This document shows, in pieces, positions 33,265 through 45,640 of a DNA stretch of 64,000 nucleotides. The position numbers and the translations under genes are program-made. Numbering within the stretch: position 1 is the stretch's first letter; every line of letters starts with the position of its first letter. Under the pieces are notes generated by a model. It worked only from the letters and a program-made list of their open reading frames with translations, made no database searches and was not told where the DNA came from. The DNA is from Costus lasius (taxonomy: Eukaryota > Streptophyta > Magnoliopsida > Zingiberales > Costaceae), in contig CM050450.1 of the NCBI GenBank assembly GCA_027563935.2, positions 27,639,439-27,703,438 of the forward strand. The letters run 5' to 3'.

Positions 33265-33646
33265 CGATATTACGGGCCGTAATTTTGGTCATTTTTCATC
33301 CAGAAAGTTTTATGGCTTTTACGGCGGGTACCGTAAGTCTTTTAACGTGCCGTATTTTTGAGTGATTTTTGATCGAAAGTTTCTGAGATTTGATGTATTT
33401 TTACGGTACTATAGTAAAAGGTTTCATGGGGCCATAATTTTAAGTGTTTTCTTTCCCGAGAGATTATTGAAAATTTGTGAAAAATACGGCGGTACTGTAA
33501 CATATTTCACGGTGCCGTAATTACGGCCAATTTTTGTCTAGAAAGTTTTTGAAGTCTTACGGCACTACTGTATAGATATTACGGCCCGTGTTATTCAACC
33601 TGACTAAAATATGGAACTACTGTAAGGAAAATTACGCGCCGTAATT
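33265..33646 (+). repeat. Internal palindromic module array of element A
   Basis: About five or six modules with TACGG/CCGTA half-sites, starting ATTACGGGCCGTAAT at about 33,269 and continuing at 33,319, 33,400, 33,485, 33,559 and 33,610. Spacers contain ATCCAGAAAG, TCTAGAAAG and CCGAGAGA words. The palindrome type is the one in this element's own LTRs, although the location is internal. The array is cut at 33,646 by the end of element B. Confidence 0.8.
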
Positions 33647-34894
33647 TTATCGGGGGCGTACCGCAAGGGCACGGTCTATCGCGTAATAAAAAAAAAATAT
33701 TGATCCCACGAGGACTATAGGTCAAGTACTAACTGATCAGTTAACTAATAGCTAGGCAATCAAATAAGCTTAGGAGTGTCACTAAATCCTAATGCAAGAA
33801 AGTAAACTAATGCTAATCTAGAGCAAACAGAACAGAAAGCAGGCAATCGGGGTTTGAGATCTTTGAGAGAAGATCGGGGTTTCAGGTTTCACCACACTGA
33901 AGCATGCAAGAAAGTTAATATTGATATTTTAAATAAGTTTTTACCTATGTTCTTAAGGTAATCCTTCCTAAGGTACAGACCCGCTCCCTCTTAGAACACG
34001 GTCCGGTATCCAACTTAACCCAAGTCTCCTACTCTCATGGCTTACCAGGTTAAGCGGACCCAAAGGGTTCTGTGAAGGATTAGGGTTCCTCAGGTGATTT
34101 CGACAACTCTCGTGGCCAAAATCACCAGTCTAGTCTAAGGGGATCCGATAATTGTGGTTCACCTCTCAGTTCTTCCCACAACATCTAAAACATAAATATG
34201 CATGGCTAGTACATAATCATGAATTAAAACTTCCTAGACATGAATAAAAATAAAGATAAGTTTAGATAAAGTGTAGATCAAACAATAACAATCAACATTC
34301 TTATAGTGGGCTACGCCCAAACCCCGAAATTAGGTTTACGCTACAAGATACATCATTAAACATATGAAATCTCTCATACAAATCAAATCAAACTAGGGGA
34401 AGGCTAGATCCTTGACGGGAGAGGGTGGAGCACGTTCCTCAGCATCGAAACGAGGAAGAAATCGAGCCGGAACAACCTTTCGTCGCCAGAAAATTGCCTC
34501 AAAAGCCTAGGTCTTGCCGTTTCGCTTTGTTCTCCTCAACCCTCTGCCCAAATCACGTGATTCTGGTCCCAAAACGTTCATCGCTAAGTTAGGAAGGTCT
34601 CCACAAAATTTCATCAAATTCTGCTTCCAAAATAGTAAGAAACGAACGAAAAACCGAACAGGTGTTGAATCTGGTGGGACGATACACGGCCGTGCATGGA
34701 TGCACGGCCACGCCCGTGAACGGCTCGTCGAAGGTTGTTTTCTAGAAAACTTACTCTTCACGGCCATGTATGTGTTCATGGGTGTGCCTGTGAACGTTCC
34801 GTCGAATTCTAGAAAAGTCGGCCGATCCCTTCACAGCCGTGCATGGGTGCACGGGCGTGCCAGTGAATGGCTCGGCGCAGTCTGGGAATGCAGA
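33647..34894 (-). repeat. 3' LTR of element B, distal part
   Basis: The first 185 bp match 52,627-52,808 almost base for base (GCGTACCGCAAG, TGATCCCACGAGGAC, CTGATCAGTTAACTAATAGC). The remainder is the middle of the LTR, with TCTCATGG and CTCTCGTGG (34,030 and 34,100; minus-strand forms of the CGAGAG motif) and the palindromic array. It resumes at 45,357 beyond the Tekay insertion. The terminal TGATA is read as TTATC here. Confidence 0.8.
34685..34894 (-). repeat. Palindromic module array (CACGGCCGTGCATGG type), element B LTR
   Basis: Modules begin at 34,685, 34,759, 34,832 and, after removal of the inserted Tekay element, at 45,368, a period of about 69-74 bp. Each has CACGGCCGTGCATGG-like and CACGGGC-TGCC-GTGAA half-sites. 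The spacer carries TTCTAGAAAA, close to the TCTAGAAAG spacer word of element A. Confidence 0.85.
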
Positions 34895-37744
34895 TGTAAG
34901 ATCCAAGGATCTTAAGTCCTGGTAAGCATTATTTTTGATTTAAATAAAATTATTGACTGTGATATTTTGCTATGTATTGGTTGTTAATTTATAGTTAATT
35001 AACTAGAGATTTTTGGTTGTTAATTTATAGTTAATTAACTAGAGATTTTTGGTTGTTAATTTATTGTAAATTAATTAGAGATTAATGGTGGTTAATTTAT
35101 TCGATTATTGGTTGCTAATTTATTATAAATTAATTAGACCTTATTGGTTAATTAATTAGACTTTATTGGATATTAATTAAATCCTTATTGGATTTTCATT
35201 AAGTGAATGGTTAGTTAATGGTTAAATTAATTAGTTAATCATGGGTTATTGGGTTTGCACGAATTGGGTTTTAAAATTCAAATTATTAGTTAAATGGATT
35301 AAACCCTATTTGAATTAATGGGTTAATGGGTTAAAAATTTAAAACCGAAATTTTGAGTTAGTAATTTCGGTTAGGGTAGAGTTTGTGGCGAAATTTTGGC
35401 TTGGAGGAAATTCTTGGGCGACGGCTTGAAGGCTTGGGGCGATTCTTGGAGGCTTGGAGGCGAAAATTCCTTTCTTCCTCTTCCTTCTCCCTTTGGCCGG
35501 CGTCTTGGTGTTGGTGGCGTTCCTCTTCCCTTGGTGGCAACATTGGTGGAATTTCAAGGCTTTAGGCGGATTGTTGTGGAGGATTTTCACCCTAGTGTTC
35601 TCGGTTAAGAGGTGAGTGGGGTGTCTTAATTCCTTCCATATGTGTCTTATTCGAACTCCATCAATATAGTTGTGTTAAATAATAAATTTGATTGCATGAA
35701 AAATTACCATGTGTAAAACCGAAATCTTGATAGTTGGGATGAAAACCGAAAATTTGTAACCTTGATAATTATTTATGAAAAACCGAATCCTTGATGTTAA
35801 TTGTGAAATCCGAAATCTTGATGATTGTTTATGAAAACCGAAAATTTGTAATATGAAATTTAAGGTATTCTCTTATGGAATTTGGGAAGTTTTAGACCAA
35901 TGATTTTAAACATGAAATTCATGTTAATTAAGGTTTAAAATTAAATAGATAATATGTTATGTTAACCGTGGGTTACATGTAGTGATTTGTAAAATAATGT
36001 TGTATGAATACATGCTTTACATTTTATGTTGATTTTATGGATGTTTGTTGTAATTTTATGTTTCTTTATGAGTGTAGCATGTTTTATGGTTATATATTTA
36101 TGGTTATGTAACTTTGTTTGAGAAATTGAGTGATAACTTAGCAAGACTACACTGAACTATCAGCATGAAACCTAAGGACTACACTACATTATGTGATTTT
36201 GAATTTTTGAATATTATGTGATCATGTGATTTTTGAGTATTATGTAATTATGTGATTTTTGAAGAGTATGTAGTTATGTGATTTTCGGTTATTATGTGTT
36301 ATGTGATGGTTAGGACTAAGGCTAAGTGTGACTGTGTACTCAAGGGGATAGTATGTGTAATATGTTAAGGGTTTGAGATTTCAGCCCTGTATTGTGATAT
36401 GTGAGGGGGTTGATGTCAACCTACCTGTTATGATTATTGTGATGGGGGTTGATGTTCAGCCTGCCCGATATGATTATTGTGATGACTATCCTAGAGTCTA
36501 GTTGACACTTAGAAGTCCACCGTTGTGAAATAAGATATAAGATGTGTCTGTTGTCCAGTAGGAACCTTTTGGGAGAACGGGTTTTGACGCAAAGTGCCAT
36601 GTCTTGGTCGGACAGGGGCCACCTCTTGATGTCATCACTCTTTTTGTGATATGGGGTGTCGTAGAGCAAAGTGCCACGTCGTGACCCGGCGAGGGCCACC
36701 TCTTGAATCTACACACAATCCATCGATGTGTTATGGGGTGTTTTAGAGCAAAGTGCCACGTCGTGACCTGGCGGGGGCCACCTCTTGATTCTACTCACTG
36801 TCCATGTTTATATGTTGCATGAAATTTTACAGTCTCCCAGTGCTTAGGCCAAAGCCGGGTTAGACCATAATGGTCACTACTGAATATGCTGGACAACTAG
36901 GTTAATTAAGTGTTGGTGTGTTTAGTTGGTTTAGAGTATAACTCTAGATCCTGAGTGTGTTATATGTTGGTGTGTACATCTGACTGTTTATATGACTTCT
37001 GTTTTCTTTATGTTGTTATATGTTGACATAATGTTCCTGTTAAAGATTTTTAAATTAATCTGTCTATATTTTTGAGTGTATGTTATGGATGGTCGATTTA
37101 GACTATCCACTCACTGGGCTGTGTAGCTCACCCCTCATTATTTTCAGGTGTAGAGCAGGGGCGCAGTTAGCATTGTATGGATATCGTGATTTATGCTTAA
37201 TGAACTTATGATGCCGGTTGTGGCCTTAATATCTGAATTATGTGAACATGTGCTGCCGACTATGGCTAAACTATATGAATTTGTGTTGCCGGATTGTGGC
37301 AGTTAAATGATTTTGATTTTTGTGTCACCGCGGGCTTTGGCCTGGTTTCGGTGTTTGGTATGAGTTTATAAAATCGATTTTGTGATTTTGTTTTGAATTT
37401 CGGTATGTGGTGTATTCTTTGTAATCGGTTTTGATATACCTGTAACTTGCATATGTCTAGTGCAAGTATTGCCTGGTGGCAGGTACCTTTATGGATTTTA
37501 TGGATTTGATACGGATTTGATATAACTGTTGCCTTGCATATGTCTAGTGCAAGGAATGCGTGGTGGCAGGTACCTTTATGAAATTGTGTTTTGTGGAGAT
37601 TTATATGTATGGATTTTCGAAATTTTTAGATCGTGTTTCCTGAACGGGGTTTTACCTAGCATATGTATCGATCTTGTATGATAACATCCTGTTTCTTTCA
37701 TGATTTGTGTTGCTTGTTTGGGGTTAAGATAACGGGATGTAACA
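34895..37744 (+). repeat. 5' LTR of the Tekay-type element
   Basis: It begins TGTAAGATCCAAGG and ends GGGATGTAACA. Internal features include near-tandem TTAATTAACTAGAG words at 34,990-35,060 and three GCAAAGTGCCA(C/T)GTC repeats at about 36,590, 36,668 and 36,750. Open frames within it occur identically in the other LTR and are not genes. Confidence 0.97.
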
Positions 37745-37747
37745 GAA

Positions 37748-37758
37748 TGGTATCAGAG
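37748..37758 (+). promoter_or_regulatory. Primer-binding site, initiator tRNA-Met type
   Basis: TGGTATCAGAG lies three bases after the 5' LTR, complementary to the 3' end of initiator tRNA-Met, the usual first-strand primer of Tekay/Del elements. The following bases GAGTT depart from a perfect extension. Confidence 0.93.
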
Positions 37759-37871
37759 GAGTTGGCTAGCTAAAACTTAGTTCGGGGGGAAAACATGTTT
37801 GTGTATTGCTAGACACCTGATAGGTTTATGTTTGTTTTCCTGACTATGGTATGTGTGTGTAGGAATGTAAG

Positions 37872-40800
37872 ATGGTGCGAACCAGAGGAAATGCTAGTGG
37901 CGAGGATGAGCAGCCTTCGAACCTCACGAGAACTATTGAGGCTCTGACTGGCATGGTACAGCAACAAGGTGCCATGATAGAGAGGCAAGCTCAGATGCTG
38001 CAGCAGCAACAGACTCAGCATCAAGAGGCACAACAGCAGCTTTTGCAGCAGCTGACTCAAGAGAGACCCCAGACTACTACTCGAGCGGTGGGGGATGACT
38101 CTCAGGAGGGCGCTCACAGGCGCTATGCTTCACTTGTGAGTGAATTTCAGAAACTGGGTCCCAGCTCTTTTTATGGGGGCTCAGAATCCAGTACTGCTGA
38201 GAACTGGCAGTTGTGCTTGGAAAAGATTTTCCAAGTCATGCGCTGCTCAGATGAGGATAAGTTATGTCTGACCACCTATATGATGCGTGGGGACGCAGAT
38301 GAGTGGTGGAAAGGAGTGGTGAGACTTGCCGAAGAAAGACATGAGACTGTAGATTGGCCTTACTTCTTGTCTCGATTTAACGAGAAGTACTTCCCAGATA
38401 GTTTGGTGGAGGACCGAGAGGTGGCATTTATTCACCTGGAGCAGGGTGATATGACAGTGGACCAGTATGAGCTGCAGTTCACTAAGTTGGGAAAGTATGC
38501 CCCTCACCTGATAAACACTGAAAAGAGGAGAGCTACCAAGTTTCTCAGAGGTCTCAGATGGGACATTAGAGAGCAGGTTGGTGCTCAGCACTTGGAGACC
38601 TATGTTGAGACTGTTGGGCGAGCACGCACCATTGAGAGATACATATCTGAGAGGAGTTCTCATGTTGCCGTGACAGTGGTTCCTGCAGCTGAGGCGGCGG
38701 TTCCTCAGTATGGTAGTGGCGGCAAGGGTAAGAAGTACCCCAAGCATAAGGATTACAAAAAGAGCAGGTATAAGCCTTACTCCTACAAGGCACCGCAGCA
38801 GTCCAGGGATGCACCGCAGCAGTTCAGGGATGCCAGGGATGTAAGAAACAGTATCACAGAGGACCGGACTTGTAATTATTGTGGGCTCAAGGGACATCTA
38901 GTGAAAGACTGTCATAAGAGGAATGGTGTATGCTTCAGGTGTAAGAAACCAGGGCACATGGTCAAGGACTGCAAAGAGCCTGAGATGCAGAATAGAGGCG
39001 CAGAGAAGCCTACAGTCCAGACACGAGTTTATGCTGTGGCTGAGAAGGATACACGAGCTTCCCGATCCGTCGTGGAAGGTACCTTATTTGTATTTGATCA
39101 GTTAGCTCGTATCTTATTTGATCCTGGTGCAAATCTGTCTTTTGTGTCTGTTAGATTTGCTGCATGTTTACCTGTGTTACCTAAGATGCTAGACTATGTT
39201 GTGTCTGTAAGTACTCCCTTAGGAACATCATTATCTACAGATACTGTTTGTGCTGATTGTGTAGTGCATGTAGAGGGTTATGAGTTTCTGGTAGATCTAA
39301 TCCTCTTAGACATGCAAGATTATGATGTCATCCTAGGTATGGATTGGTTATCCTCACATCATGCTACTGTGGATTGCTTTGAGAAAGTAATCACTTTAAA
39401 TCTGCTAGATGGGAGTAGGATTTTTGTGAGAGGTCTAGTGTCGGACCAAGGACCGCATGTAATATCTTTCCTGCAGGCCAGGAAGTTACTTGCTAGTGGA
39501 TGCAAGGGTTGTCTTGCGCATGTTAAGGTGCAGGATGATTCTACTTCTGATTTGACTCAGATGGCGGTGGTGAAAGAATTTCCTGATGTGTTCTCTGAGG
39601 AATTTTCAGGCTTGCCACCAATTAGAGAAGTGGAGTTTGGCATTGAGTTGGCGCCAGGTACGGCACCTATCTCCAGAGCTCCTTATCGCATGGCTACCTC
39701 AGAGCTGGCTGAGCTTAAGAAACAACTGGAGGAATTGCTAGAGAAAGGGTACATTCGGCCTAGTGCTTCTCCCTGGGGAGCGCCAGTGCTGTTTGTAAAG
39801 AAGAAAGATGGAACCCTGAGGATGTGTATAGACTACAGGCAACTGAACCAAGTGACTATCAAGAATAAGTATCCTCTTCCCAGAATTGATGATCTATTTG
39901 ATCAATTACAGGGAGCTACAGTGTTCTCTAAGATTGATATGAGATCAGGGTATTACCAGCTTAGGGTCAAGGATGAGGATATATTTAAGACTGCTTTCAG
40001 GACCAGGTATGGGCATTTTGAATTTCTAGTTATGCCTTTTGGACTGACGAATGCACCTGCTGTCTTCATGGATTTGATGAACAGGGTATTCCATGAATTG
40101 CTTGACTCTTGTGTGGTAGTCTTTATAGACGATATTTTGGTATACTCACGGACTACTTCAGATCATGTCAGTGACTTGCGCAGAGTGCTGGAGGTTCTGA
40201 GGAAGAACCGATTATATGCCAAGGCTAGTAAGTGTGAGTTCTGGCTAGAGAAGATTAGTTTCCTTGGGCATGTGATTTCTGGTCAAGGGGTGTCGGTGGA
40301 TCCAGTTAAAGTGCAAGCCATTCTTAATTGGGGAAGACCGACTAGCGCTACTGAGATCAGAAGTTTCTTGGGTTTAGCAGGTTACTACCGGAGATTTGTT
40401 GAGGGATTTTCCAAGCTGGCGGGTCCTTTAACTAAATTGACCAGAAAGGAGGCCAAGTTTATTTGGGATGATAAGTGTGAAGAGAGCTTTCAAGAGCTGA
40501 AGAGAAGGTTGACTAGTACACCGATCCTCATTATTCCTAGTGATGGGGAGAGGTTTACTGTCTATACGGATGCTTCAGGCAAAGGGTTGGGTTGTGTCTT
40601 GATGCAGAAGGGTTCTGTAGTAGCCTATGCTTCGAGACAACTGAAGGAGTATGAATTGAACTACCCTACTCATGATTTAGAGTTGGCGGCCGTAGTCTTT
40701 GCTTTGAAGATATGGCGTCACTATTTGCTGGGTCAGGAGTTCGATCTGTTCACTGTTCACCAGAGTCTCAAGTATATCTTCACTCAGAAGGAGTTGAACA

Positions 40801-42398
40801 TGAGACAGAGAAGATGGATGGAGTTGATCAAAGACTATGACTTCTCTATTCAGTATCAGGCTGGAAAGGCCAATGTAGTGGCTGATGCACTGAGCAGACA
40901 TCCAGTTACTTCAGTAGCTGCTTTACGAGTCAGTGAGTGGCGGTTACTGCAGGAGTTCAGCGATCTCAGGATCAGTGTTTCTCCTAGAGTTCAGTCGGGT
41001 TATGTGGCCTTTCTCAGAGTACAGTCTGCTTTGTTGCAGAAGATCAGAGATCAGCAGTCTGTGGATCCGAGATTAGTTCAGATCAGGGATAGTTTGGTTG
41101 ATGGAGCAATTCAGGATTTTAGCCTGTCTGATGATGGTATTCTTCGGTTTCGTGGAAGGGTATGTGTCCCTGAGGAACCGAGCTTGAGGAAAGAAATATT
41201 GGAGGACAGCCATAACTCCAAATATTCTCTACATCCTGGTGTGACTAAGATGTATCAGGACCTTAAGAAAAATTTTTGGTGGCCGGGTATGAAGAAAGAA
41301 GTATCTGATTTTGTCTCTAGGTGTTTAACCTGTCAGACTGTAAAGGCTGAACACCAGAAGCCTGGTGGTTTGTTGCAGCCCCTTCCTATTCCTGAGTGGA
41401 AGTGGGAATGCATCAGTATGGATTTTGTGTGTGGTTTGCCTAGAACCAGATTGGGTCATGATGCTATTTGGGTGATTGTTGATAGACTTACTAAATCAGC
41501 CCATTTTCTCCCGATCAAGATGACTTATTCTTTAGAGAGGCTGGCTAGATTGTATATTGATGAGATAGTCAGACTGCATGGAGTGCCTGTTGATATTGTG
41601 TCTGATAGGGACTCTCGGTTTTTGTCCAGATTTTGGAAGAGTTTACAGGAGGGTTTGGGTACTAAGTTGAGTTTTAGTACAGCATACCATCCTCAGTCTG
41701 ATGGCCAGACGGAGCGTACTATACAGACTCTAGAAGACTTGTTGAGAGCTTATGTGGTTGATTGGAGTTCTGAGTGGAACCGGGATCTATCTTTGATAGA
41801 GTTCACTTATAATAATAGTTTCCACTCAAGTATTCAGATGGCTCCATATGAGGCTTTGTATGGAAGAAGGTGCAGGACTCCCTTGTGTTGGGAGGAGACT
41901 GGTGACAGAATGATTTTGAGATCTGATGCAGTTCAGGAGACTACTGATAAGGTCAGAGAGATACAGAATAAACTGAAGAATGCTCGGGACAGACAGAAGA
42001 GTTATGCTGACGACCGTCGTCGTTCCTTGGAGTTTATGGTAGGGGATCATGTTTTCTTAAAGGTGTCACCTACTAAGGGTGTTATGAGGTTTGGCAAAAA
42101 GGGCAAGTTGAGCCCTAGGTTTGTAGGCCCTTTTGACATTATTGAGAGAATTGGTCCAGTGGCTTACAGATTAGCTTTACCTCCTACTATGGATCATGTG
42201 CATAATGTGTTCCATGTTTCTGTTTTGAGGAAATATCATCCTGATCCATCTCATGTATTGGAATTGGAACCTCTTCAGATTCAGAGTGATTTGACTTTTG
42301 AGGAAAGACCTCTCCGGATTGTGGATAGAAAGGATAAAGTTCTGAGGAACAAGACTATACCTTTGGTAAAAGGTTATCTGGGGAAATCAGTCGGTTGA
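37872..42398 (+). CDS. Gag-Pol polyprotein of the Tekay-type element
   Basis: A single 1,508-codon frame. In order: glutamine-rich start (40-75), gag core (about 80-260), two CCHC knuckles ([14 protein letters not shown] and [14 protein letters not shown], about 333-366), protease with D417-P-G, reverse transcriptase (about 620-800) with FIDD at D753-D754, RNase H with D900 and E937, an HHCC integrase zinc region (about 1,110-1,155), and the integrase core D1184, D1245, E1281 in perfect D-60-D-35-E spacing. Oddities: the third RNase H acid, normally in FTDH, is Val962 (FTVH); the protease reads DPG rather than DSG or DTG. Near 42,369-42,373 one extra base shifts the frame, so the protein ends at 42,398 while the family's C-terminal tail continues in the +1 frame to a stop at 42,475-42,477. 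ATG 37,872 is the first in the frame. Confidence 0.93.
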   Translation: MVRTRGNASGEDEQPSNLTRTIEALTGMVQQQGAMIERQAQMLQQQQTQHQEAQQQLLQQLTQERPQTTTRAVGDDSQEGAHRRYASLVSEFQKLGPSSFYGGSESSTAENWQLCLEKIFQVMRCSDEDKLCLTTYMMRGDADEWWKGVVRLAEERHETVDWPYFLSRFNEKYFPDSLVEDREVAFIHLEQGDMTVDQYELQFTKLGKYAPHLINTEKRRATKFLRGLRWDIREQVGAQHLETYVETVGRARTIERYISERSSHVAVTVVPAAEAAVPQYGSGGKGKKYPKHKDYKKSRYKPYSYKAPQQSRDAPQQFRDARDVRNSITEDRTCNYCGLKGHLVKDCHKRNGVCFRCKKPGHMVKDCKEPEMQNRGAEKPTVQTRVYAVAEKDTRASRSVVEGTLFVFDQLARILFDPGANLSFVSVRFAACLPVLPKMLDYVVSVSTPLGTSLSTDTVCADCVVHVEGYEFLVDLILLDMQDYDVILGMDWLSSHHATVDCFEKVITLNLLDGSRIFVRGLVSDQGPHVISFLQARKLLASGCKGCLAHVKVQDDSTSDLTQMAVVKEFPDVFSEEFSGLPPIREVEFGIELAPGTAPISRAPYRMATSELAELKKQLEELLEKGYIRPSASPWGAPVLFVKKKDGTLRMCIDYRQLNQVTIKNKYPLPRIDDLFDQLQGATVFSKIDMRSGYYQLRVKDEDIFKTAFRTRYGHFEFLVMPFGLTNAPAVFMDLMNRVFHELLDSCVVVFIDDILVYSRTTSDHVSDLRRVLEVLRKNRLYAKASKCEFWLEKISFLGHVISGQGVSVDPVKVQAILNWGRPTSATEIRSFLGLAGYYRRFVEGFSKLAGPLTKLTRKEAKFIWDDKCEESFQELKRRLTSTPILIIPSDGERFTVYTDASGKGLGCVLMQKGSVVAYASRQLKEYELNYPTHDLELAAVVFALKIWRHYLLGQEFDLFTVHQSLKYIFTQKELNMRQRRWMELIKDYDFSIQYQAGKANVVADALSRHPVTSVAALRVSEWRLLQEFSDLRISVSPRVQSGYVAFLRVQSALLQKIRDQQSVDPRLVQIRDSLVDGAIQDFSLSDDGILRFRGRVCVPEEPSLRKEILEDSHNSKYSLHPGVTKMYQDLKKNFWWPGMKKEVSDFVSRCLTCQTVKAEHQKPGGLLQPLPIPEWKWECISMDFVCGLPRTRLGHDAIWVIVDRLTKSAHFLPIKMTYSLERLARLYIDEIVRLHGVPVDIVSDRDSRFLSRFWKSLQEGLGTKLSFSTAYHPQSDGQTERTIQTLEDLLRAYVVDWSSEWNRDLSLIEFTYNNSFHSSIQMAPYEALYGRRCRTPLCWEETGDRMILRSDAVQETTDKVREIQNKLKNARDRQKSYADDRRRSLEFMVGDHVFLKVSPTKGVMRFGKKGKLSPRFVGPFDIIERIGPVAYRLALPPTMDHVHNVFHVSVLRKYHPDPSHVLELEPLQIQSDLTFEERPLRIVDRKDKVLRNKTIPLVKGYLGKSVG

Positions 42399-42493
42399 GG
42401 AGGCGACTTCGGAGACTGAAGCTGATATGAGGAAGCTTTATGCTTATCTTTTTGATGATATGGATGCTGAGCTTTAGAGGACTAAAGCTTTAT

Positions 42494-42506
42494 AAGGAGG
42501 GAGGGA
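42494..42506 (+). promoter_or_regulatory. Polypurine tract of the Tekay-type element
   Basis: AAGGAGGGAGGGA directly abuts the 3' LTR, the position of the plus-strand primer in LTR retroelements. Confidence 0.92.
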
Positions 42507-45356
42507 TGTAAGATCCAAGGATCTTAAGTCCTGGTAAGCATTATTTTTGATTTAAATAAAATTATTGACTGTGATATTTTGCTATGTATTGGTTGTTAAT
42601 TTATAGTTAATTAACTAGAGATTTTTGGTTGTTAATTTATAGTTAATTAACTAGAGATTTTTGGTTGTTAATTTATTGTAAATTAATTAGAGATTAATGG
42701 TGGTTAATTTATTCGATTATTGGTTGCTAATTTATGATAAATTAATTAGACCTTATTGGTTAATTAATTAGACTTTATTGGATATTAATTAAATCCTTAT
42801 TGGATTTTCATTAAGTGAATGGTTAGTTAATGGTTAAATTAATTAGTTAATCATGGGTTATTGGGTTTGCACGAATTGGGTTTTAAAATTCAAATTATTA
42901 GTTAAATGGATTAAACCCTATTTGAATTAATGGGTTAATGGGTTAAAAATTTAAAACCGAAATTTTGAGTTAGTAATTTCGGTTAGGGTAGAGTTTGTGG
43001 CGAAATTTTGGCTTGGAGGAAATTCTTGGGCGACGGCTTGAAGGCTTGGGGCGATTCTTGGAGGCTTGGAGGCGAAAATTCCTTTCTTCCTCTTCCTTCT
43101 CCCTTTGGCCGGCGTCTTGGTGTTGGTGGCGTTCCTCTTCCCTTGGTGGCAACATTGGTGGAATTTCAAGGCTTTAGGCGGATTGTTGTGGAGGATTTTC
43201 ACCCTAGTGTTCTCGGTTAAGAGGTGAGTGGGGTGTCTTAATTCCTTCCATATGTGTCTTATTCGAACTCCATCAATATAGTTGTGTTAAATAATAAATT
43301 TGATTGCATGAAAAATTACCATGTGTAAAACCGAAATCTTGATAGTTGGGATGAAAACCGAAAATTTGTAACCTTGATAATTATTTATGAAAAACCGAAT
43401 CCTTGATGTTAATTGTGAAATCCGAAATCTTGATGATTGTTTATGAAAACCGAAAATTTGTAATATGAAATTTAAGGTATTCTCTTATGGAATTTGGGAA
43501 GTTTTAGACCAATGATTTTAAACATGAAATTCATGTTAATTAAGGTTTAAAATTAAATAGATAATATGTTATGTTAACCGTGGGTTACATGTAGTGATTT
43601 GTAAAATAATGTTGTATGAATACATGCTTTACATTTTATGTTGATTTTATGGATGTTTGTTGTAATTTTATGTTTCTTTATGAGTGTAGCATGTTTTATG
43701 GTTATATATTTATGGTTATGTAACTTTGTTTGAGAAATTGAGTGATAACTTAGCAAGACTACACTGAACTATCAGCATGAAACCTAAGGACTACACTACA
43801 TTATGTGATTTTGAATTTTTGAATATTATGTGATCATGTGATTTTTGAGTATTATGTAATTATGTGATTTTTGAAGAGTATGTAGTTATGTGATTTTCGG
43901 TTATTATGTGTTATGTGATGGTTAGGACTAAGGCTAAGTGTGACTGTGTACTCAAGGGGATAGTATGTGTAATATGTTAAGGGTTTGAGATTTCAGCCCT
44001 GTATTGTGATATGTGAGGGGGTTGATGTCAACCTACCTGTTATGATTATTGTGATGGGGGTTGATGTTCAGCCTGCCCGATATGATTATTGTGATGACTA
44101 TCCTAGAGTCTAGTTGACACTTAGAAGTCCACCGTTGTGAAATAAGATATAAGATGTGTCTGTTGTCCAGTAGGAACCTTTTGGGAGAACGGGTTTTGAC
44201 GCAAAGTGCCATGTCTTGGTCGGACAGGGGCCACCTCTTGATGTCATCACTCTTTTTGTGATATGGGGTGTCGTAGAGCAAAGTGCCACGTCGTGACCCG
44301 GCGGGGGCCACCTCTTGAATCTACACACAATCCATCGATGTGTTATGGGGTGTTTTAGAGCAAAGTGCCACGTCGTGACCTGGCGAGGGCCACCTCTTGA
44401 TTCTACTCACTGTCCATGTTTATATGTTGCATGAAATTTTGCAGTCTCCCAGTGCTTAGGCCAAAGCCGGGTTAGACCATAATGGTCACTACTGAATATG
44501 CTGGACAACTAGGTTAATTAAGTGTTGGTGTGTTTAGTTGGTTTAGAGTATAACTCTAGATCCTGAGTGTGTTATATGTTGGTGTGTACATCTGACTGTT
44601 TATATGACTTCTGTTTTCTTTATGTTGTTATATGTTGACATAATGTTCCTGTTAAAGATTTTTAAATTAATCTGTCTATATTTTTGAGTGTATGTTATGG
44701 ATGGTCGATTTAGACTATCCACTCACTGGGCTGTGTAGCTCACCCATCATTATTTTCAGGTGTAGAGCAGGGGCGCAGTTAGCATTGTATGGATATCGTG
44801 ATTTATGCTTAATGAACTTATGATGTCGGTTGTGGCCTTAATATCTGAATTATGTGAACATGTGCTGCCGACTATGGCTAAACTATATGAATTTGTGTTG
44901 CCGGATTGTGGCAGTTAAATGATTTTGATTTTTGTGTCACTGCGGGCTTTGGCCTGGTTTCGGTGTTTGGTATGAGTTTATAAAATCGATTTTGTGATTT
45001 TGTTTTGAATTTCGGTATGTGGTGTATTCTTTGTAATCGGTTTTGATATACCTGTAACTTGCATATGTCTAGTGCAAGTATTGCCTGGTGGCAGGTACCT
45101 TTATGGATTTTATGGATTTGATACGGATTTGATATAACTGTTGCCTTGCATATGTCTAGTGCAAGGAATGCGTGGTGGCAGGTACCTTTATGAAATTGTG
45201 TTTTGTGGAGATTTATATGTATGGATTTTCGAAATTTTCAGATCGTGTTTCCTGAACGGGGTTTTACCTAGCATATGTATCGATCTTGTATGATAACATC
45301 CTGTTTCTTTCATGATTTGTGTTGCTTGTTTGGGGTTAAGATAACGGGATGTAACA
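42507..45356 (+). repeat. 3' LTR of the Tekay-type element
   Basis: 2,850 bp, offset 7,612 from the 5' LTR. The eight differences are scattered (for example TATTAT/TATGAT, two GCGAGGG/GCGGGGG sites, CACCCCTC/CACCCATC, ATGCCGG/ATGTCGG). Confidence 0.97.
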
Positions 45357-45640
45357 GCAGGCTCATACACGGCCGTGCATGGATACACGGCCATGCCCGT
45401 GAAGAGCGTAGAAAAGTCCGTTTGAGCTAAAATTTGACGTGTAGCTTTGTCTCATCATGAGGAATTGTCCCATATCTTCAGATCTTTCAAATTCCACCAA
45501 TTTTAGGGCAAAATCCCTACATTTTAATGAAAATAAGGAAAAGTGAAGATTCTGAATAATATAAAGCATTTAGGCAAATAAATGAGAATGAAATAATAGC
45601 AGAAATAAATCGTGATATATCATATATTTGCATCCTATCA
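45357..45640 (-). repeat. 3' LTR of element B, proximal part
   Basis: On the minus strand the LTR opens TGATAGGATGC at 45,640, right after the internal sequence GCTTGAGGACAAGC...TGTATTT, wording that precedes the 3' LTR in element A too (58,690). It continues into the fourth palindromic module (45,368) and is cut at 45,357 by the Tekay-type insertion. LTR length is about 1.53 kb after excision. Confidence 0.78.

Larger units (their letters stand above)
34890..45361 (+). mobile_element. Young Tekay/Del-type Ty3 chromovirus-like LTR retrotransposon
   Basis: The element is 34,895-45,356 (10,462 bp). Both LTRs are exactly 2,850 bp and I count eight substitutions and no indels between them (0.28%). 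The flanks GCAGA and GCAGG give a four-base GCAG duplication with a fifth base mismatched. It has a PBS of tRNA-iMet type, a single gag-pol frame and a polypurine tract, so it is structurally complete. It lies in the LTR array of element B. At the commonly used rate of 1.3e-8 per site per year the insertion would be about 0.1 million years old. Confidence 0.97.

Noticed and set aside
35339..35608. Short frames repeated identically near 42,951-43,220
   Set aside because: They are in the two LTRs of the Tekay-type element and duplicate because the LTRs do; no domain.
37748..37758. Possible tRNA-related gene from PBS match
   Set aside because: It is only the primer-complementary stretch; no tRNA cloverleaf was seen here or elsewhere in the window.
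38262..38897. 211-codon minus frame opposite the Tekay gag
   Set aside because: Shadow of the true plus-strand polyprotein frame.
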